From contig VXYL01000044.1 in the NCBI GenBank assembly GCA_009846005.1, positions 1 through 64,000 on the forward strand: DNA of 64,000 nucleotides, written 5' to 3'. A program made the position numbers and the translations under genes. Positions 1 to 9,495 of the stretch are shown piece after piece. The notes beneath the pieces are model-generated. The model was given only the letters and a program-made list of their open reading frames with translations, searched no databases and had not been told where the DNA came from. The DNA is from Gammaproteobacteria bacterium. GTDB taxonomy: Bacteria > Pseudomonadota > Gammaproteobacteria > Pseudomonadales > Azotimanducaceae. Position 1 is the first letter of the stretch. Every line of letters begins with the position of its first letter.

Positions 1-166
1 GCGGGCGGCCCCGGCGCTTCGGCGCGGCCTGCTCCACCTTCGCCTTCGGCGGGCGGCCCCGGCGCTTCGGCGCAGCCACCGTTACGGCGGCCTTGGGCGG
101 CCTTCCTCGACGCTTTTTCGCGGGTGCGTTCGTTTCCGTTCCATCGCCTTTTGCCGCAGCATCCAT
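1..166 (-). CDS. AT-hook DNA-binding protein (partial, C-terminus off the window)
   Basis: The first 55 codons of a minus-strand gene are visible; the rest lies beyond the left edge. The ATG at 166 has AGGAAA six bases upstream. After an Ala/Lys/Thr-rich leader there are three KRRGRP(PK) motifs, each the GRP core of an AT-hook flanked by basic residues. AT-hooks insert into the minor groove of AT-rich DNA, so a nucleoid-associated or histone H1-like role is likely (inference). The second and third hooks lie on an exact 16-residue (48-bp) spacing, unit beginning PKRRGRPPKA, which shows as a 25-bp direct repeat at 1-25 and 49-73. The total number of hooks is unknown. It follows adk on the same strand but is separated from it by about 105 bp, so it may have its own promoter. 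Confidence 0.72.
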   Translation of the reverse strand, partial: MDAAAKGDGTETNAPAKKRRGRPPKAAVTVAAPKRRGRPPKAKVEQAAPKRRGRP

Positions 167-271
167 CGCACGTTTCCTAGTACCGCCGGAGGTCACAACG
201 AATAGTATTTGATCGCGGGAAAATGTCCAGCATCGTAATCAACGCTCGAAATTGCTCGGGAACGGATTTCC

Positions 272-919
272 TTACCCGTTCAACGCGTTGACAATCGCTT
301 GTTTGATTTCGCCAACACTCCCTGTCCCGTCGATCCTCGCATACCGGACACCCAAACCCAATGCCCGCTCTTGATAGAAACGCGTCAGTGGACGGGTTTC
401 CCCGTGGTAAACACGCAGTCTCTCTCGAATCGTCTCTTCCTTGTCGTCATCCCGTAGGGTCAGCGGCTCACCAGTGTCGTCATCGATACCTGGGGTCGAC
501 GGAGGATTGAACTTGACGTGGTAGGTGCGTCCACTCTTTTCATGGACGCGACGGCCGGAAAGGCGTTCGACTACGACGTCGTCCGGCACGTCGATTTCCA
601 ATACTTGATCGATACTGATGTCTGCCTCGACAACCGCCTGCGCCTGGGCAACGGTCCGCGGAAAACCGTCGAACAGAAACCCGTTCCGGCAATCAGGTAA
701 GTCGATGCGCTGTTTCACCAAGTCCACGATGAGCTTGTCGTCGACCAATTCGCCCGCATCCATCACCGCTTTGACCTTCCTGCCCAGAGCGGTCCCTGCG
801 GACACGGCGGCCCTCAACATCTCACCGGTCGAAATCTGAACTATCCCAAATGACTCGCAAAGGAACGCAGCCTGGGTTCCTTTGCCGGCCCCCGGCGGGC
901 CCAGTAGTATGATCTTCAT
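272..919 (-). CDS. adk: Adenylate kinase
   Basis: Catalyses ATP + AMP = 2 ADP in the cytoplasm. The 215-residue product has the P-loop [10 protein letters not shown] at residues 7-16, the AMP-site segment with TGEMLR, and [10 protein letters not shown] in the core. The LID domain ([13 protein letters not shown] onwards) has no zinc-binding Cys, as in other proteobacterial long-type enzymes. Length matches E. coli Adk (214). I chose the ATG at 919 because [10 protein letters not shown] is the conserved N-terminus and GGGGA lies about nine bases upstream; an in-frame start six codons earlier adds unconserved residues. It is the last gene after relA, 56 bp downstream on the same strand. Confidence 0.97.
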   Translation of the reverse strand: MKIILLGPPGAGKGTQAAFLCESFGIVQISTGEMLRAAVSAGTALGRKVKAVMDAGELVDDKLIVDLVKQRIDLPDCRNGFLFDGFPRTVAQAQAVVEADISIDQVLEIDVPDDVVVERLSGRRVHEKSGRTYHVKFNPPSTPGIDDDTGEPLTLRDDDKEETIRERLRVYHGETRPLTRFYQERALGLGVRYARIDGTGSVGEIKQAIVNALNG

Positions 920-975
920 CGTGAGTAATCCCCGCAAGCTCCATCCACAACCATAGCAATGGACAAGCCGTGCCG

Positions 976-2895
976 CTAAAGCGTGGGGATGCGTCTTACA
1001 TCGTGGACATCGGGAACGCGACGGATGTTGTCGATGGCCCCGGCAAGCTGGGCAAGGTCGTCCACATGGAGTTCGAGCGACAGGGTCGCGCTCTGCCCCG
1101 GTATTTCCGCACGTGCGTTTGTCGCCACGACGGAGATCGAAAGTTCTGCAATCGCTGCCGCCACGTCACGAAGCAGGCCGTCGCGGTCTTTGCCCTTCAC
1201 GACGATGCCCTGGAACGTTCCCGTATTCGCGTCCGGTTCTCCCGGCAGCGCGCGTTCCCGGGGCGAGTTCGACACCAGCTTCACCAAGTCGATCACGAGT
1301 TGGTCGCCAACGCCCACGGCCAACATCAGGGCGTCTTCGCTTTCGTATCCCGCGCGCTTGGCTAGATCCTCGAAGTCGTCGGTGAAACCAAGACGAGCCG
1401 CACTTTCCCCAAGTAGTGCACGGCCGGCATTTACGTTCGATGCGGTCACTTGGCTCCTGAACCAAGCCTGTATCTTTGAACGCGCACGGGACGTGTTGAC
1501 GTATCCGAGTGCGGGATTGAGCCAATCGCGACGAGGTTCCTCGGTGTCCCCCGTCTCAATCTCGACGCATTCGCCGTTGCTCAGGCGTCGATTTAGCGGT
1601 ACTCGGCGACCGTCGACCTTCGCGCCACGACAGCGGTGTCCGATTTCGGTGTGCACGCGATACGCAAAGTCCAGGGGCGTCGCATTGGGAGACAGATCCA
1701 GGACATGCCCCTGTGGCGTCGTCACGAATACCCGATCATGGTTGAGTTGCTCCCCGTTGATCCGAAGGCCAAGGTCGTCGTGCCACTCAAGCACGCTTCG
1801 CAACCAGTCCATCTTCCGGGACTGCAACGCGCCCTCTTTGCCATCCTTGTAGGCCCAGTGCGAACAGACGCCGAGCTCCGATTCATCGTGCATTTCCCGG
1901 GTTCGGATCTGCACCTCCAAGGTTTTCCCGGCTGGCCCAATGACCGCCGTGTGTATGGAGCGGTAGCCATTTTCCTTCGGATTCGCGATGTAGTCGTCAA
2001 ACTCCATTGGAATGTGTGGCCAAGACGTATGAACAACGCCGAGAACGCCGTAGCAGGCGTCAATCCGATCAACAAGCACGCGTACCGCCTGAACATCATA
2101 GACTTCGGAAAAGTCGATGGACTTGTGGCTCATCTTGCGCCAGATGCTGTAGATGTGCTTCGCCCTGCCATGGACTTCCGCATCGATTCCTTTCGCGGCA
2201 AGCCGAAACTCGAGATCCTGGCGGATTGCCTCGATCTGGCGTTCGCGCGCTTCCCGGCGACCGTCGAGCTTCGATGCAATTTCCCTGTAGTCATTTGGAA
2301 AAAGGTACCGGAAAGCGAGATCTTCCAGCGTCCATTTCAGGTGCCAAATGCCGAGTCTCCCGGCGAGCGGCGCAAAGAACTCCATGGCCTCGGTGGCGAT
2401 CGTTCGTCGGTTGGACTCTTCCGCGTGTTTGGCGTTTCGAAGCACGACGACCCGTTCGGCCAGCTTGAGCACGGCGACCCGAGGATCGTCGATCAACGCG
2501 ATCAGCATATGACGGACATTGTCCGTCTGACTCTTCGACTCACTCGACAAAACGGCCGAATCATTGTGCGCCAGCACGTCCGCCGACGACAACTTGAGAA
2601 CGGCGGCAACGAGAACGCCGACATCACGGGGTAGCGCTTCGAGATCGACCTCGCCCCGTTCGGCGGCAAACATGGTCATTCCCGCCATGGCGGTGACGCC
2701 ATCCATCTTCAGTCCAATCAGCAACTCCACCAATTCCAAGCCGAGTCGCCGCGCCGCATCTGTGGTGATCAGATCCAACAACCTGCCCGCCCGACGCCGG
2801 CTTGCCGATGAGAACCCAGACGCCTGGTCCAGCCAGACGTCGAGATCGGGTTCGCCGTCTGGCATTCGCGGGAGTTCGCGTCTCGTGCTAACCAT
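976..2895 (-). CDS. relA: RelA-type (p)ppGpp synthetase lacking the zinc-finger domain
   Basis: Stringent-response alarmone synthetase. The N-terminal HD-like region (about 1-200) has no HDxxED motif, as expected for a synthetase-only RelA. The synthetase domain has [13 protein letters not shown] (243-255), the EFDD motif (298-301, the ExDD signature that separates RelA from bifunctional SpoT/Rel, which have RxKD), and [16 protein letters not shown] domain follows (about 387-448), then a helical segment to about 545, and a C-terminal ACT domain (about 562-639). The odd point is length: 639 residues against 744 in E. coli. The Cys-rich zinc-finger/RIS segment normally between the helical and ACT domains is reduced to about 17 residues without Cys. 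It follows recO by 15 bp, where pdxJ is commonly found. Confidence 0.93.
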   Translation of the reverse strand: MVSTRRELPRMPDGEPDLDVWLDQASGFSSASRRRAGRLLDLITTDAARRLGLELVELLIGLKMDGVTAMAGMTMFAAERGEVDLEALPRDVGVLVAAVLKLSSADVLAHNDSAVLSSESKSQTDNVRHMLIALIDDPRVAVLKLAERVVVLRNAKHAEESNRRTIATEAMEFFAPLAGRLGIWHLKWTLEDLAFRYLFPNDYREIASKLDGRREARERQIEAIRQDLEFRLAAKGIDAEVHGRAKHIYSIWRKMSHKSIDFSEVYDVQAVRVLVDRIDACYGVLGVVHTSWPHIPMEFDDYIANPKENGYRSIHTAVIGPAGKTLEVQIRTREMHDESELGVCSHWAYKDGKEGALQSRKMDWLRSVLEWHDDLGLRINGEQLNHDRVFVTTPQGHVLDLSPNATPLDFAYRVHTEIGHRCRGAKVDGRRVPLNRRLSNGECVEIETGDTEEPRRDWLNPALGYVNTSRARSKIQAWFRSQVTASNVNAGRALLGESAARLGFTDDFEDLAKRAGYESEDALMLAVGVGDQLVIDLVKLVSNSPRERALPGEPDANTGTFQGIVVKGKDRDGLLRDVAAAIAELSISVVATNARAEIPGQSATLSLELHVDDLAQLAGAIDNIRRVPDVHDVRRIPTL

Positions 2896-2910
2896 CGTCT
2901 TCAGCGGGGC

Positions 2911-3723
2911 TCAGCTCGGCGATTGAGCCATCGGTTCTTGTTCACTCGTTAGGTGTCGTGCAGCCGCGAAGAGACGCCTCGTCGCCAGCGGCCTGCCACC
3001 TAGGCGCACCGCGATCGCGCGACGCAGGACTTGCTTTGCACCCTGCAGAACGGCCCGATCCGTATAGTCCCCGGCGTTGATCGCGGCAATTTGCGAGCCG
3101 TCAAGCACGCATGTCGACGCGTCTTGCCCGTCGACTTCCCGAAACCCCTCGCCGTCGACAACGCGATACCAGCGAGAAGGCTCGATTGGCCGCCCGTTGG
3201 CGAGGTCGACATCGAAGGCGATGCCGTAGCCGAGTTCATCGAGCAAGCGCCGCTCAAAAGTGCGCAGGATCGGTTCGAGCGCGAAGCCCCGCCGTTCTTC
3301 ACCGTCGTTCGGTGAACGACTTCGTGACGCTGGTTCGAAGGTTGACGAGCGCGCCTGCGCAAGGGACGCGATTGCTGCGTCATAGCTCCCGAACAAACTC
3401 GAGACCGGTTCTTCCCGACCGAGCGTCTTCACCAATAGCTCGTTGACATAGAGTCCGGCGAACAAGGCGTCTCCCGACAGATTGCGCCGCACAACGGTCT
3501 CGGTACGCAACAGCGTGACAAGCTGGCCGCGCCCTCGCCAGCTTACCGCGATCTGGCCAAACGGTTCCAAGTCTCGCGCCGACCGCGGCGACCGCTTTAC
3601 TCCCCTCATTACCGCGCCGACAAGCCCGAAGTCGCGAGTCAGCAACTCCACAAGGGCACTGGACTCGCGATAGGCGCGGCGATGCAGGACGTAAGCGGGC
3701 TGGCCTTCGGCCGGTTGGACCAT
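2911..3723 (-). CDS. recO: DNA repair protein RecO
   Basis: RecO anneals single strands and, with RecF and RecR, loads RecA on SSB-coated gaps. The 270-residue product has the N-terminal OB-fold segment (YVLHRRAYRESSALVELLTR, FGLVGAVMRGVKR) and the helical C-terminal half (LYVNELLVKTL, FERRLLDELGYG). The ATG at 3723 starts one base after the era stop (TGATATG), implying translational coupling. A reading frame extends 58 codons further upstream into era, but that part is unconserved and antisense-like in composition. It is slightly longer than E. coli RecO (242), partly through a Ser/Arg-rich insert around residues 125-150. Confidence 0.93.
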   Translation of the reverse strand: MVQPAEGQPAYVLHRRAYRESSALVELLTRDFGLVGAVMRGVKRSPRSARDLEPFGQIAVSWRGRGQLVTLLRTETVVRRNLSGDALFAGLYVNELLVKTLGREEPVSSLFGSYDAAIASLAQARSSTFEPASRSRSPNDGEERRGFALEPILRTFERRLLDELGYGIAFDVDLANGRPIEPSRWYRVVDGEGFREVDGQDASTCVLDGSQIAAINAGDYTDRAVLQGAKQVLRRAIAVRLGGRPLATRRLFAAARHLTSEQEPMAQSPS

Positions 3724-3724
3724 A

Positions 3725-4699
3725 TCAACGCGCGCCCTTACCGGCGCGTTGGGAGTGCTCGCCCTTCGCGGAGCGTTGGGATTGGTAACCGAAGCGTTGC
3801 AGCGCATCGGGACGACCGCTCCAGCGGCGGTCGACCTTGACCCATAGGCGCACCATCGCGCGGCTGCCGATGAGGAACTCGATGTCCTTGCGTGCATCCT
3901 CGCCGATTGATTTGAGCATCGCGCCGCCCTTGCCGATAGCGATACGTTTCTGGGTATCGCGTTCGACGTATATTACTGCATCCACTTCCGCGAGACTCTC
4001 GCCGACACTGATTCTGTCGACCATCACGGCGGTCTGGTGCGGGAGTTCGGCACCGAGCCGCCGAATCGCTTTCTCGCGCACGATCTCCCCGACCAGGAAG
4101 TCCAGGGACCGATCCGTGACTTCGTCCGCTGCGAACATGTGGACTCGTCGGGGAAGCCGACCGACGATCTCCTCAAGCAGCTCGTCGAGCGCCAGGTTCT
4201 TGAGTGCCGACACCGGCACGAGGGCTTCGAAGTCGTGTTTGCGGCTCAATGCATCGATGAGCGGCAGCAGCCGCTCTTTCCGCCTCAGTCGGTCGATCTT
4301 GTTGATCACGCAGATGCATGGGACACCCGCCTCGTGAATTCGCCGTCGCACGATCTCGTCCCCATCATGCCAACCCGATGCTTCCACCAGCATCAGCGCC
4401 AGCTCGACACCGGCGAGGGATCCGACTGCCTGGCCAACCATGTACCGGTTCAGAGCCCGACCGCTCGCAATGTGAATGCCCGGCGTATCCACGAACACGA
4501 TCTGCGCGTCGCCCCGCGTCAATACCCCGATCAAGGCCTGGCGCGTGGTCTGCGGCTTGCGGGAGGTGATGGAGAGTTTGCGGCCGAGCAGGTGGTTCAT
4601 GAGTGTCGACTTGCCGACGTTCGGCCGCCCGGCCAAGGCCACGTAGCCGCAGCGGGTCGGAACGGTATCCGACTCGGCTTCCGAGACCGGCTCAGTCAT
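3725..4699 (-). CDS. era: GTPase Era
   Basis: Ribosome-assembly GTPase that binds the 3' end of 16S rRNA. G1 is GRPNVGKST, the switch I region contains KPQTTRQ, G3 is DTPG, G4 is NKID and G5 is SAL. The C-terminal KH domain includes RIAIGKGGAMLKSIG. The product has 324 residues; E. coli Era has 301, the difference being an acidic leader and a basic C-terminal tail. The ATG at 4699 overlaps the last eight bases of rnc, the usual coupled arrangement. An in-frame start ten codons earlier lies inside rnc and is less likely. Confidence 0.96.
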   Translation of the reverse strand: MTEPVSEAESDTVPTRCGYVALAGRPNVGKSTLMNHLLGRKLSITSRKPQTTRQALIGVLTRGDAQIVFVDTPGIHIASGRALNRYMVGQAVGSLAGVELALMLVEASGWHDGDEIVRRRIHEAGVPCICVINKIDRLRRKERLLPLIDALSRKHDFEALVPVSALKNLALDELLEEIVGRLPRRVHMFAADEVTDRSLDFLVGEIVREKAIRRLGAELPHQTAVMVDRISVGESLAEVDAVIYVERDTQKRIAIGKGGAMLKSIGEDARKDIEFLIGSRAMVRLWVKVDRRWSGRPDALQRFGYQSQRSAKGEHSQRAGKGAR

Positions 4700-5423
4700 C
4701 GCCGTCCGGCATTGGCGCGAGGATCGCAAGTACCGCCGCCGCGGCGCGCTTTTCGGCTTCCCTCAGGCTGCGCCCGGATGCTGCGGCGCGAACGCTTAAA
4801 CCCTCAGCCGCGCATTCCACGTGGTAGACCCGCGCGTGTTCCTCGCCGGTCGTTGCCACGACCGTGTAGCTCGGCAGATCGAGCCGCCTTGCCTGTACGA
4901 TCTCCTGAAGACGGGATTTCGGGTCTTTTTTCGCGATGTCGGCCAGTTCCGTCAATCGGTCGCCGTAGAGACGTTCGACGACGCTCGATGCCGCATCGAT
5001 CCCGCCATCGCAGGCCACCGCGCCAAGCACGGCTTCCAACGCATCCGCGCGAACTGCGCTGTGCTCCGCGACACCCGATTCTGTCTCGATCGTTCCAAGA
5101 TTGATGAACGCCGACAGGCCCAGATCCGCGGCCACGTTGGCCAACGCCTCCTTTTGTACCAGGTTCGCGCGCATCACGGTCAACTGCTGCTCGGACACTT
5201 CCGGGTTCAGGTCGAACAACAAGCGCGAGACGACGAATCCAAGGACCGCGTCGCCGAGAAACTCGAGCCGCTCCCAGTTGTCCGCACCTGCGCTCCGATG
5301 GGTCACCGCCTGGCGAAGCAGTTGAGGTTCCACGAACGTGTAACCGAGCCTCCGTTGCAGGACGGCGAGCGGCTGCCTTTCGCGTTCGGACCCGCTTTGC
5401 GGAGGTTTTCGCGGTCGCACCAA
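4692..5423 (-). CDS. rnc: Ribonuclease III
   Basis: Cleaves double-stranded RNA in rRNA and mRNA processing. The nuclease domain carries the signature ERLEFLGDAVLG (about 52-63) and the second acidic cluster RADALEAVLGA. The C-terminal dsRNA-binding domain begins at PKSRLQEIVQ and ends in the Ala/Lys helix EAEKRAAAAVL. The 243-residue length fits the family (226 in E. coli). There is no ATG: the start is TTG at 5423 or the adjacent GTG at 5420, both within range of AGGAG. It follows lepA by 28 bp with no lepB between them. Confidence 0.95.
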   Translation of the reverse strand: MVRPRKPPQSGSERERQPLAVLQRRLGYTFVEPQLLRQAVTHRSAGADNWERLEFLGDAVLGFVVSRLLFDLNPEVSEQQLTVMRANLVQKEALANVAADLGLSAFINLGTIETESGVAEHSAVRADALEAVLGAVACDGGIDAASSVVERLYGDRLTELADIAKKDPKSRLQEIVQARRLDLPSYTVVATTGEEHARVYHVECAAEGLSVRAAASGRSLREAEKRAAAAVLAILAPMPDGDD

Positions 5424-5451
5424 CCGGAGCTCCTGTGCCGACGTCGCCCGT

Positions 5452-7245
5452 TCAGATCTTTAACGCGGCGAGAAACGCTTCCTGCGGAATCTCCACGCGA
5501 CCGAATTGCTTCATTCGTTTCTTGCCCTCCTTCTGCTTTTCGAGGAGTTTCTTTTTGCGCGTGACGTCGCCCCCGTAGCACTTCGCCGTGACGTTCTTGC
5601 GCAATGCCTTGACCGTTTCCCGGGCGATGATCTGGCCGCCGATGGCGGCCTGCAGCGCGACGTCGAACATTTGCCGGGGAATGACTTCCTTCATCGCACG
5701 AACCAGGTCGCGGCCTCGCGCCGATGCATGTTCCCGGTGGACGATTGCTGCCAAGGCATCGACGCGCTCTCCATTCACCAGGATGTCGAGCCGTACCAGC
5801 GGTGCCGCCTGGAATCGGGTGAAGCCATAGTCAAGGGAGGCGAACCCGCGGCTCGCCGACTTCAGGCGATCGAAGAAGTCCAACACAACCTCGGCAAGTG
5901 GGATCTCGTAGTCGATGGCGACCTGGTTGCCGCTAAAACGCATCCCCTTCTGCACACCCCGACGGCCGACGCAGAGATTGATGACATTTCCCACGTATTC
6001 TCTTGGCGTCAGGATGTTCACGAGGGCGATCGGCTCGCGCATCTCCACGATGGCAACCGGATCGGGCAGTTCCGATGGATTGTCGATGCGCAGCACCCCG
6101 TCGGACCTAGTCGCCACTTCGTAGGCCACCGTCGGCGCGGAGGTGATGAGATCCAGACCGTACTCGCGTTCCAGCCGCTCCTGGACGATTTCCATGTGCA
6201 GCATGCCGAGGAAGCCGCAGCGGAAACCGAAGCCCAAGGCATCGGATGTCTCCGGCTCGTAGAACAGCGATGCGTCGTTCAACGTCAGCTTCGCCAGCGC
6301 GTCGCGGAAGCCCTCGAAATCGTCGGCGTTGACCGGGAACATCCCGGCGTAGACCTGCGGTTTGACGGTCTCGAAACCGGGTACCGGGTCGACATACGGC
6401 GAAGTCGACGCCACGAGGGTGTCGCCGACGGGGGCGCCCCGGATGTCCTTGATGCCAGCGACCAGGTAGCCCACTTCGCCGGCCTCCAGGGCGTCGCGCT
6501 GTTCCTGTTTCGGTGTGAATACGCCGACTTGGTCCACCGTATGGGTTCTCCCCACGGTCATGGCGCGGATCCTCTCGCCGATAGCGATCCGACCGTCGAA
6601 GACCCGCACCAGCGACACGATCCCCAGGTAGTTGTCGAACCAGGAGTCGATGATCAATGCGCGAAACGGGGCTTCAAGATCACCGACGGGCGAGGGGATC
6701 TCCCCGATGATGGTCTCGAGCAGGTCCGGGACGCCGCTGCCGGTCTTTGCGCTGACAGCCAGCGCGTCTTCGGCGGCAATGCCGATAATGTCCTCGATCT
6801 CGGACGAGACCCGTTCGGGTTCCGACTGGGGCAAGTCGATCTTGTTCAGAACCGGCAGCACGTCGAGACCCTGCTCGATGGCGGTGTAGCAATTCGCCAC
6901 CGATTGGGCCTCGACACCCTGCGCCGCGTCAACGACCAGCAAGGCGCCCTCGCACGCCGCAAGCGAACGCGAAACCTCGTAGCTGAAGTCCACGTGGCCC
7001 GGCGTGTCGATGAGATTCAGACAATAGTCGCCACCGTCCTTGGATTGATACTGGAGGGTCACGCATTGCGCCTTGATGGTGATCCCGCGTTCGCGCTCGA
7101 TGTCCATCGTGTCCAGCACCTGGTCGGCCATCTCCCGCTCCGAGAGGCCCCCGCAGAGTTGGATCAGGCGATCGGAAAGCGTCGACTTGCCGTGGTCGAT
7201 ATGGGCAATGATCGAGAAATTGCGGATCCGGTCGATGTCAGCCAC
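5452..7245 (-). CDS. lepA: Elongation factor 4 (LepA)
   Basis: Ribosome-dependent GTPase related to EF-G, implicated in initiation and 30S biogenesis. Motifs: P-loop AHIDHGKST, switch [16 protein letters not shown], and the LepA-specific C-terminal domain ending [19 protein letters not shown]. Starting at GTG 7245 gives 597 residues (599 in E. coli) and the canonical opening [17 protein letters not shown]; the frame extends upstream into rseC but is not conserved there. The GTG follows the rseC stop by four bases, so lepA is probably co-transcribed with the sigma-E operon, as in other gammaproteobacteria. mucD/degP, found in Pseudomonas between rseC and lepA, is absent. Confidence 0.96.
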   Translation of the reverse strand: MADIDRIRNFSIIAHIDHGKSTLSDRLIQLCGGLSEREMADQVLDTMDIERERGITIKAQCVTLQYQSKDGGDYCLNLIDTPGHVDFSYEVSRSLAACEGALLVVDAAQGVEAQSVANCYTAIEQGLDVLPVLNKIDLPQSEPERVSSEIEDIIGIAAEDALAVSAKTGSGVPDLLETIIGEIPSPVGDLEAPFRALIIDSWFDNYLGIVSLVRVFDGRIAIGERIRAMTVGRTHTVDQVGVFTPKQEQRDALEAGEVGYLVAGIKDIRGAPVGDTLVASTSPYVDPVPGFETVKPQVYAGMFPVNADDFEGFRDALAKLTLNDASLFYEPETSDALGFGFRCGFLGMLHMEIVQERLEREYGLDLITSAPTVAYEVATRSDGVLRIDNPSELPDPVAIVEMREPIALVNILTPREYVGNVINLCVGRRGVQKGMRFSGNQVAIDYEIPLAEVVLDFFDRLKSASRGFASLDYGFTRFQAAPLVRLDILVNGERVDALAAIVHREHASARGRDLVRAMKEVIPRQMFDVALQAAIGGQIIARETVKALRKNVTAKCYGGDVTRKKKLLEKQKEGKKRMKQFGRVEIPQEAFLAALKI

Positions 7246-7249
7246 GCAG

Positions 7250-7672
7250 TCACTCCACAACAACGCGCACGCCGTCGTCCGATCCCGTCGTGCGCCGGTG
7301 CGCGTGCACGGCAGGTGTGCCCCGGGTTCGCGATGCGGCGCGCACGCCCACAACGGCGAGTGCCGTCCCCAGAAACGCGGCGACCATAAAGCCTTCGCTC
7401 ACACCAAACCATTCCGTCACGGCCGCAGCCGCGCCGACCGCGCCCAGGGGCCACCCGAACACAACCAACGCGCGGCGGGCAAAGTCATGGGGGGACATGG
7501 CGACTTGCACGGGCGTGCCGTCGGGGAGGCCGAAGTCCACCGGCAGTTCACCGCCACCGACCGACACGCCGCAGCGTCCTACACAACCCGCACAGCGAAC
7601 GCGACGGAACACGACCGAACAGTCGTCACCGACGCGTCGCGCCGTACCAACGCGGAGCAACCACCGATTCAC
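7250..7672 (-). CDS. rseC: SoxR-reducing / sigma-E regulator RseC family protein
   Basis: A 140-residue inner-membrane protein. It has an N-terminal Cys cluster (CAGCVGRCG, about 28-36), a short beta-rich region ending at about residue 70, and two hydrophobic segments ([20 protein letters not shown] and [17 protein letters not shown]), the RseC layout. RseC proteins help reduce the SoxR iron-sulfur cluster in E. coli and modulate sigma-E in some species; which applies here is unknown. I prefer the GTG at 7672, preceded by AGGG with eight-base spacing; it places the Cys cluster at the usual distance from the N-terminus. The frame extends to a TTG at 7711. It lies 78 bp after rseB. Confidence 0.85.
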   Translation of the reverse strand: MNRWLLRVGTARRVGDDCSVVFRRVRCAGCVGRCGVSVGGGELPVDFGLPDGTPVQVAMSPHDFARRALVVFGWPLGAVGAAAAVTEWFGVSEGFMVAAFLGTALAVVGVRAASRTRGTPAVHAHRRTTGSDDGVRVVVE

Positions 7673-7750
7673 TGGCAATGCCCTGACTTGTGCACGTTGA
7701 GTTCTAAACAAACGGTGGCCCCGCCGTGCTTTCCGCGACCCCGGATATCG

Positions 7751-8836
7751 CTATTGCTCTCTGTAGACGCTTTCTGCAATGCGCTGAGCGGTTTGCGGAG
7801 GGACTTCGCCCACCACAGTGACCAAGTAGTCGCCCCGTTCGCCGGTCAGGTCATGCGACAACAGGACCGTGGCGCCGCGGCGGGAAAACACGCCGCCCGC
7901 TGCGGACCGGGGCGCCGGTTCGACGAATACCGAGAACGTCGCCAATCCATCGCTGAACATGACGTGCACGCCCCTCTTCGTACCGTCCTTCGTCCTGTCG
8001 TGCGTGCTCGCGTCGGCTATCCGGAAACCCTCCGGCACCCAACCGATCGCCCAATTGACCCGCACCCTCGGCGCCGCGGGCACTTCACTGAACTGCTCCG
8101 GAGGCCGGACCGCAACAGCCGGCATGTCGGGGCGCAACGCGTTCTCCATCACCGCCTCCCCCACCTTCAACGAAACGAACTTGACCGACTCCAAGTACCG
8201 GCCGTTGGGGTCGCGCAACTCTGACCGCAGCAACAAGCCGGTCTCTTCGTCGAGCCACAGCAGGTATCCGAAGCGGTTGTCGTCGAGGGGTTGGACTTCT
8301 AGGCACACGCTTGGTCGGCCGATCAGCAGTTGGCGACCACTGATCCTGAAGCGGTAGTTCTGAGACAAGTCCTCGCTGCGCATGAATAGCCGCGGATAGG
8401 GTCCGGTTGGCAAGTCGCCCTGCAGCGCGAAGGACTCGTCATCCTGGGGCACGATGTAGGAGACCTGCGCGCCGGTGCGCAGTATCTCCCGCCGCGGGTC
8501 GCCGCGGTGCGCGATCCGCTCGTGTTCAACACCGTCGATGACCATGTGAACAATGCGGAACGACGCAACCGTGATGTCACGGGCGACGTCTGCGGTGACG
8601 CTGACCGTTCGATCTCCGCGTTGCTGCTCGATCCGGATCTGCGAGTGACTGGCTATGGAATATTCGAACACGCCGTCGTAGTCGAGGCTACGGAACGCAT
8701 TGTCCATGGCGTTGAGCCACTCGGTCGGCGTCGTGGCCGTGACGCGTTGGTCCGCGAAGACCCAATTGGCCGCGCTCGCTGACGCAAGCAAAAACGTACA
8801 AAGCCGAAAGGCGGGCAGCGGCGCGATCAGCTTCAC
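7751..8836 (-). CDS. rseB: Sigma-E factor regulatory protein RseB/MucB
   Basis: Periplasmic protein that binds RseA and shields it from DegS, and senses mislocalised lipopolysaccharide or lipoproteins. The N-terminus is a signal peptide (FRLCTFLLASASAANWVFA, cleavage near residue 28). The large LolA-like domain includes LDYDGVFEYS, RIVHMVIDGVEHERI and DPNGRYLESVKF; the small C-terminal domain contains FSDGLATFSVFVEP. The 361 residues are slightly more than in E. coli RseB (318). It starts with GTG and overlaps the rseA stop by four bases (GTGA). Confidence 0.93.
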   Translation of the reverse strand: MKLIAPLPAFRLCTFLLASASAANWVFADQRVTATTPTEWLNAMDNAFRSLDYDGVFEYSIASHSQIRIEQQRGDRTVSVTADVARDITVASFRIVHMVIDGVEHERIAHRGDPRREILRTGAQVSYIVPQDDESFALQGDLPTGPYPRLFMRSEDLSQNYRFRISGRQLLIGRPSVCLEVQPLDDNRFGYLLWLDEETGLLLRSELRDPNGRYLESVKFVSLKVGEAVMENALRPDMPAVAVRPPEQFSEVPAAPRVRVNWAIGWVPEGFRIADASTHDRTKDGTKRGVHVMFSDGLATFSVFVEPAPRSAAGGVFSRRGATVLLSHDLTGERGDYLVTVVGEVPPQTAQRIAESVYREQ

Positions 8837-9363
8837 TGACCTTCTTCGCTCCCGCTTGGAACGGCCAGCGCCTTGATGAACGGCATCGCCGGCGAACGGT
8901 TGGCCACCGACGAGCGATGCGCGTGGTAAATGAGGTAGTCGCGCTGGAGGCGCAGATCCTCTTCGGACAGCGGTTCAGCCACGACGGTCGTACTCGATTG
9001 CGCGACCAAAGGCTGCTGGTCCGCGCTTTCGCGATCCTGCACCGCAACAAAGGTCACAGCGATCACTACCGCTGCGGCCGCCGCCACGCCGGTGAGCCAA
9101 CGGCCTCGGGGTGGCTCATCGGCAACGGCTTCGTCGACCCCTGTCATCGCCGGTTCGACGAGACCGTTCACGCCGGTGTCGCCGAGCCGCATCGCCCCAC
9201 CGCGCATGGCATCGCCAATCAAGTGCAGGCGTTCCCACTTCGCGCGGAGTTCCGGGTCGCGCTCGACGGCGTTCAGAACCCGGCGAAGCTCAAGCTCTTC
9301 CGCTTCACCGTCGACGGCCGCGGACAACGCCTCGTTCAGTGATTCTCGTGTCGTCTCGGTCAT
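8833..9363 (-). CDS. rseA: Anti-sigma-E factor RseA/MucA
   Basis: Single-pass inner-membrane protein that holds sigma-E inactive. The cytoplasmic N-terminal domain (ESLNEALSAAVDGEAEELEL, about 8-27, then a short helical bundle with WERLHLIGDAMRG) is followed by one membrane segment (WLTGVAAAAAVVIAVTFVAV, about 90-109) and a periplasmic tail with HRSSVANRSPAMPFIKAL. The ATG at 9363 has GGAGAG upstream and gives 176 residues; a longer frame to 9417 adds an unconserved leader. It lies 132 bp after rpoE. Confidence 0.93.
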   Translation of the reverse strand: MTETTRESLNEALSAAVDGEAEELELRRVLNAVERDPELRAKWERLHLIGDAMRGGAMRLGDTGVNGLVEPAMTGVDEAVADEPPRGRWLTGVAAAAAVVIAVTFVAVQDRESADQQPLVAQSSTTVVAEPLSEEDLRLQRDYLIYHAHRSSVANRSPAMPFIKALAVPSGSEEGQ

Positions 9364-9495
9364 GTCATCTCTCCGTGCGCAAGATCGCCCTGCGCGAGCA
9401 TTGCCCATCCATGGCACACCAGGGTTGGACCGTCGCGTCCACTTCGCGCCGCGCCCCGCCCAGCCTCACCGTCCGCATTCGAATTCGCGCCATCG

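Noticed and set aside
1-73. Short direct repeats as a CRISPR start
   Set aside because: The 25-bp repeat encodes AT-hooks in frame and there is no spacer pattern.
5506-7389. A 627-codon frame opposite lepA
   Set aside because: It mirrors lepA codons, has no recognisable motif and is a high-GC antisense shadow.
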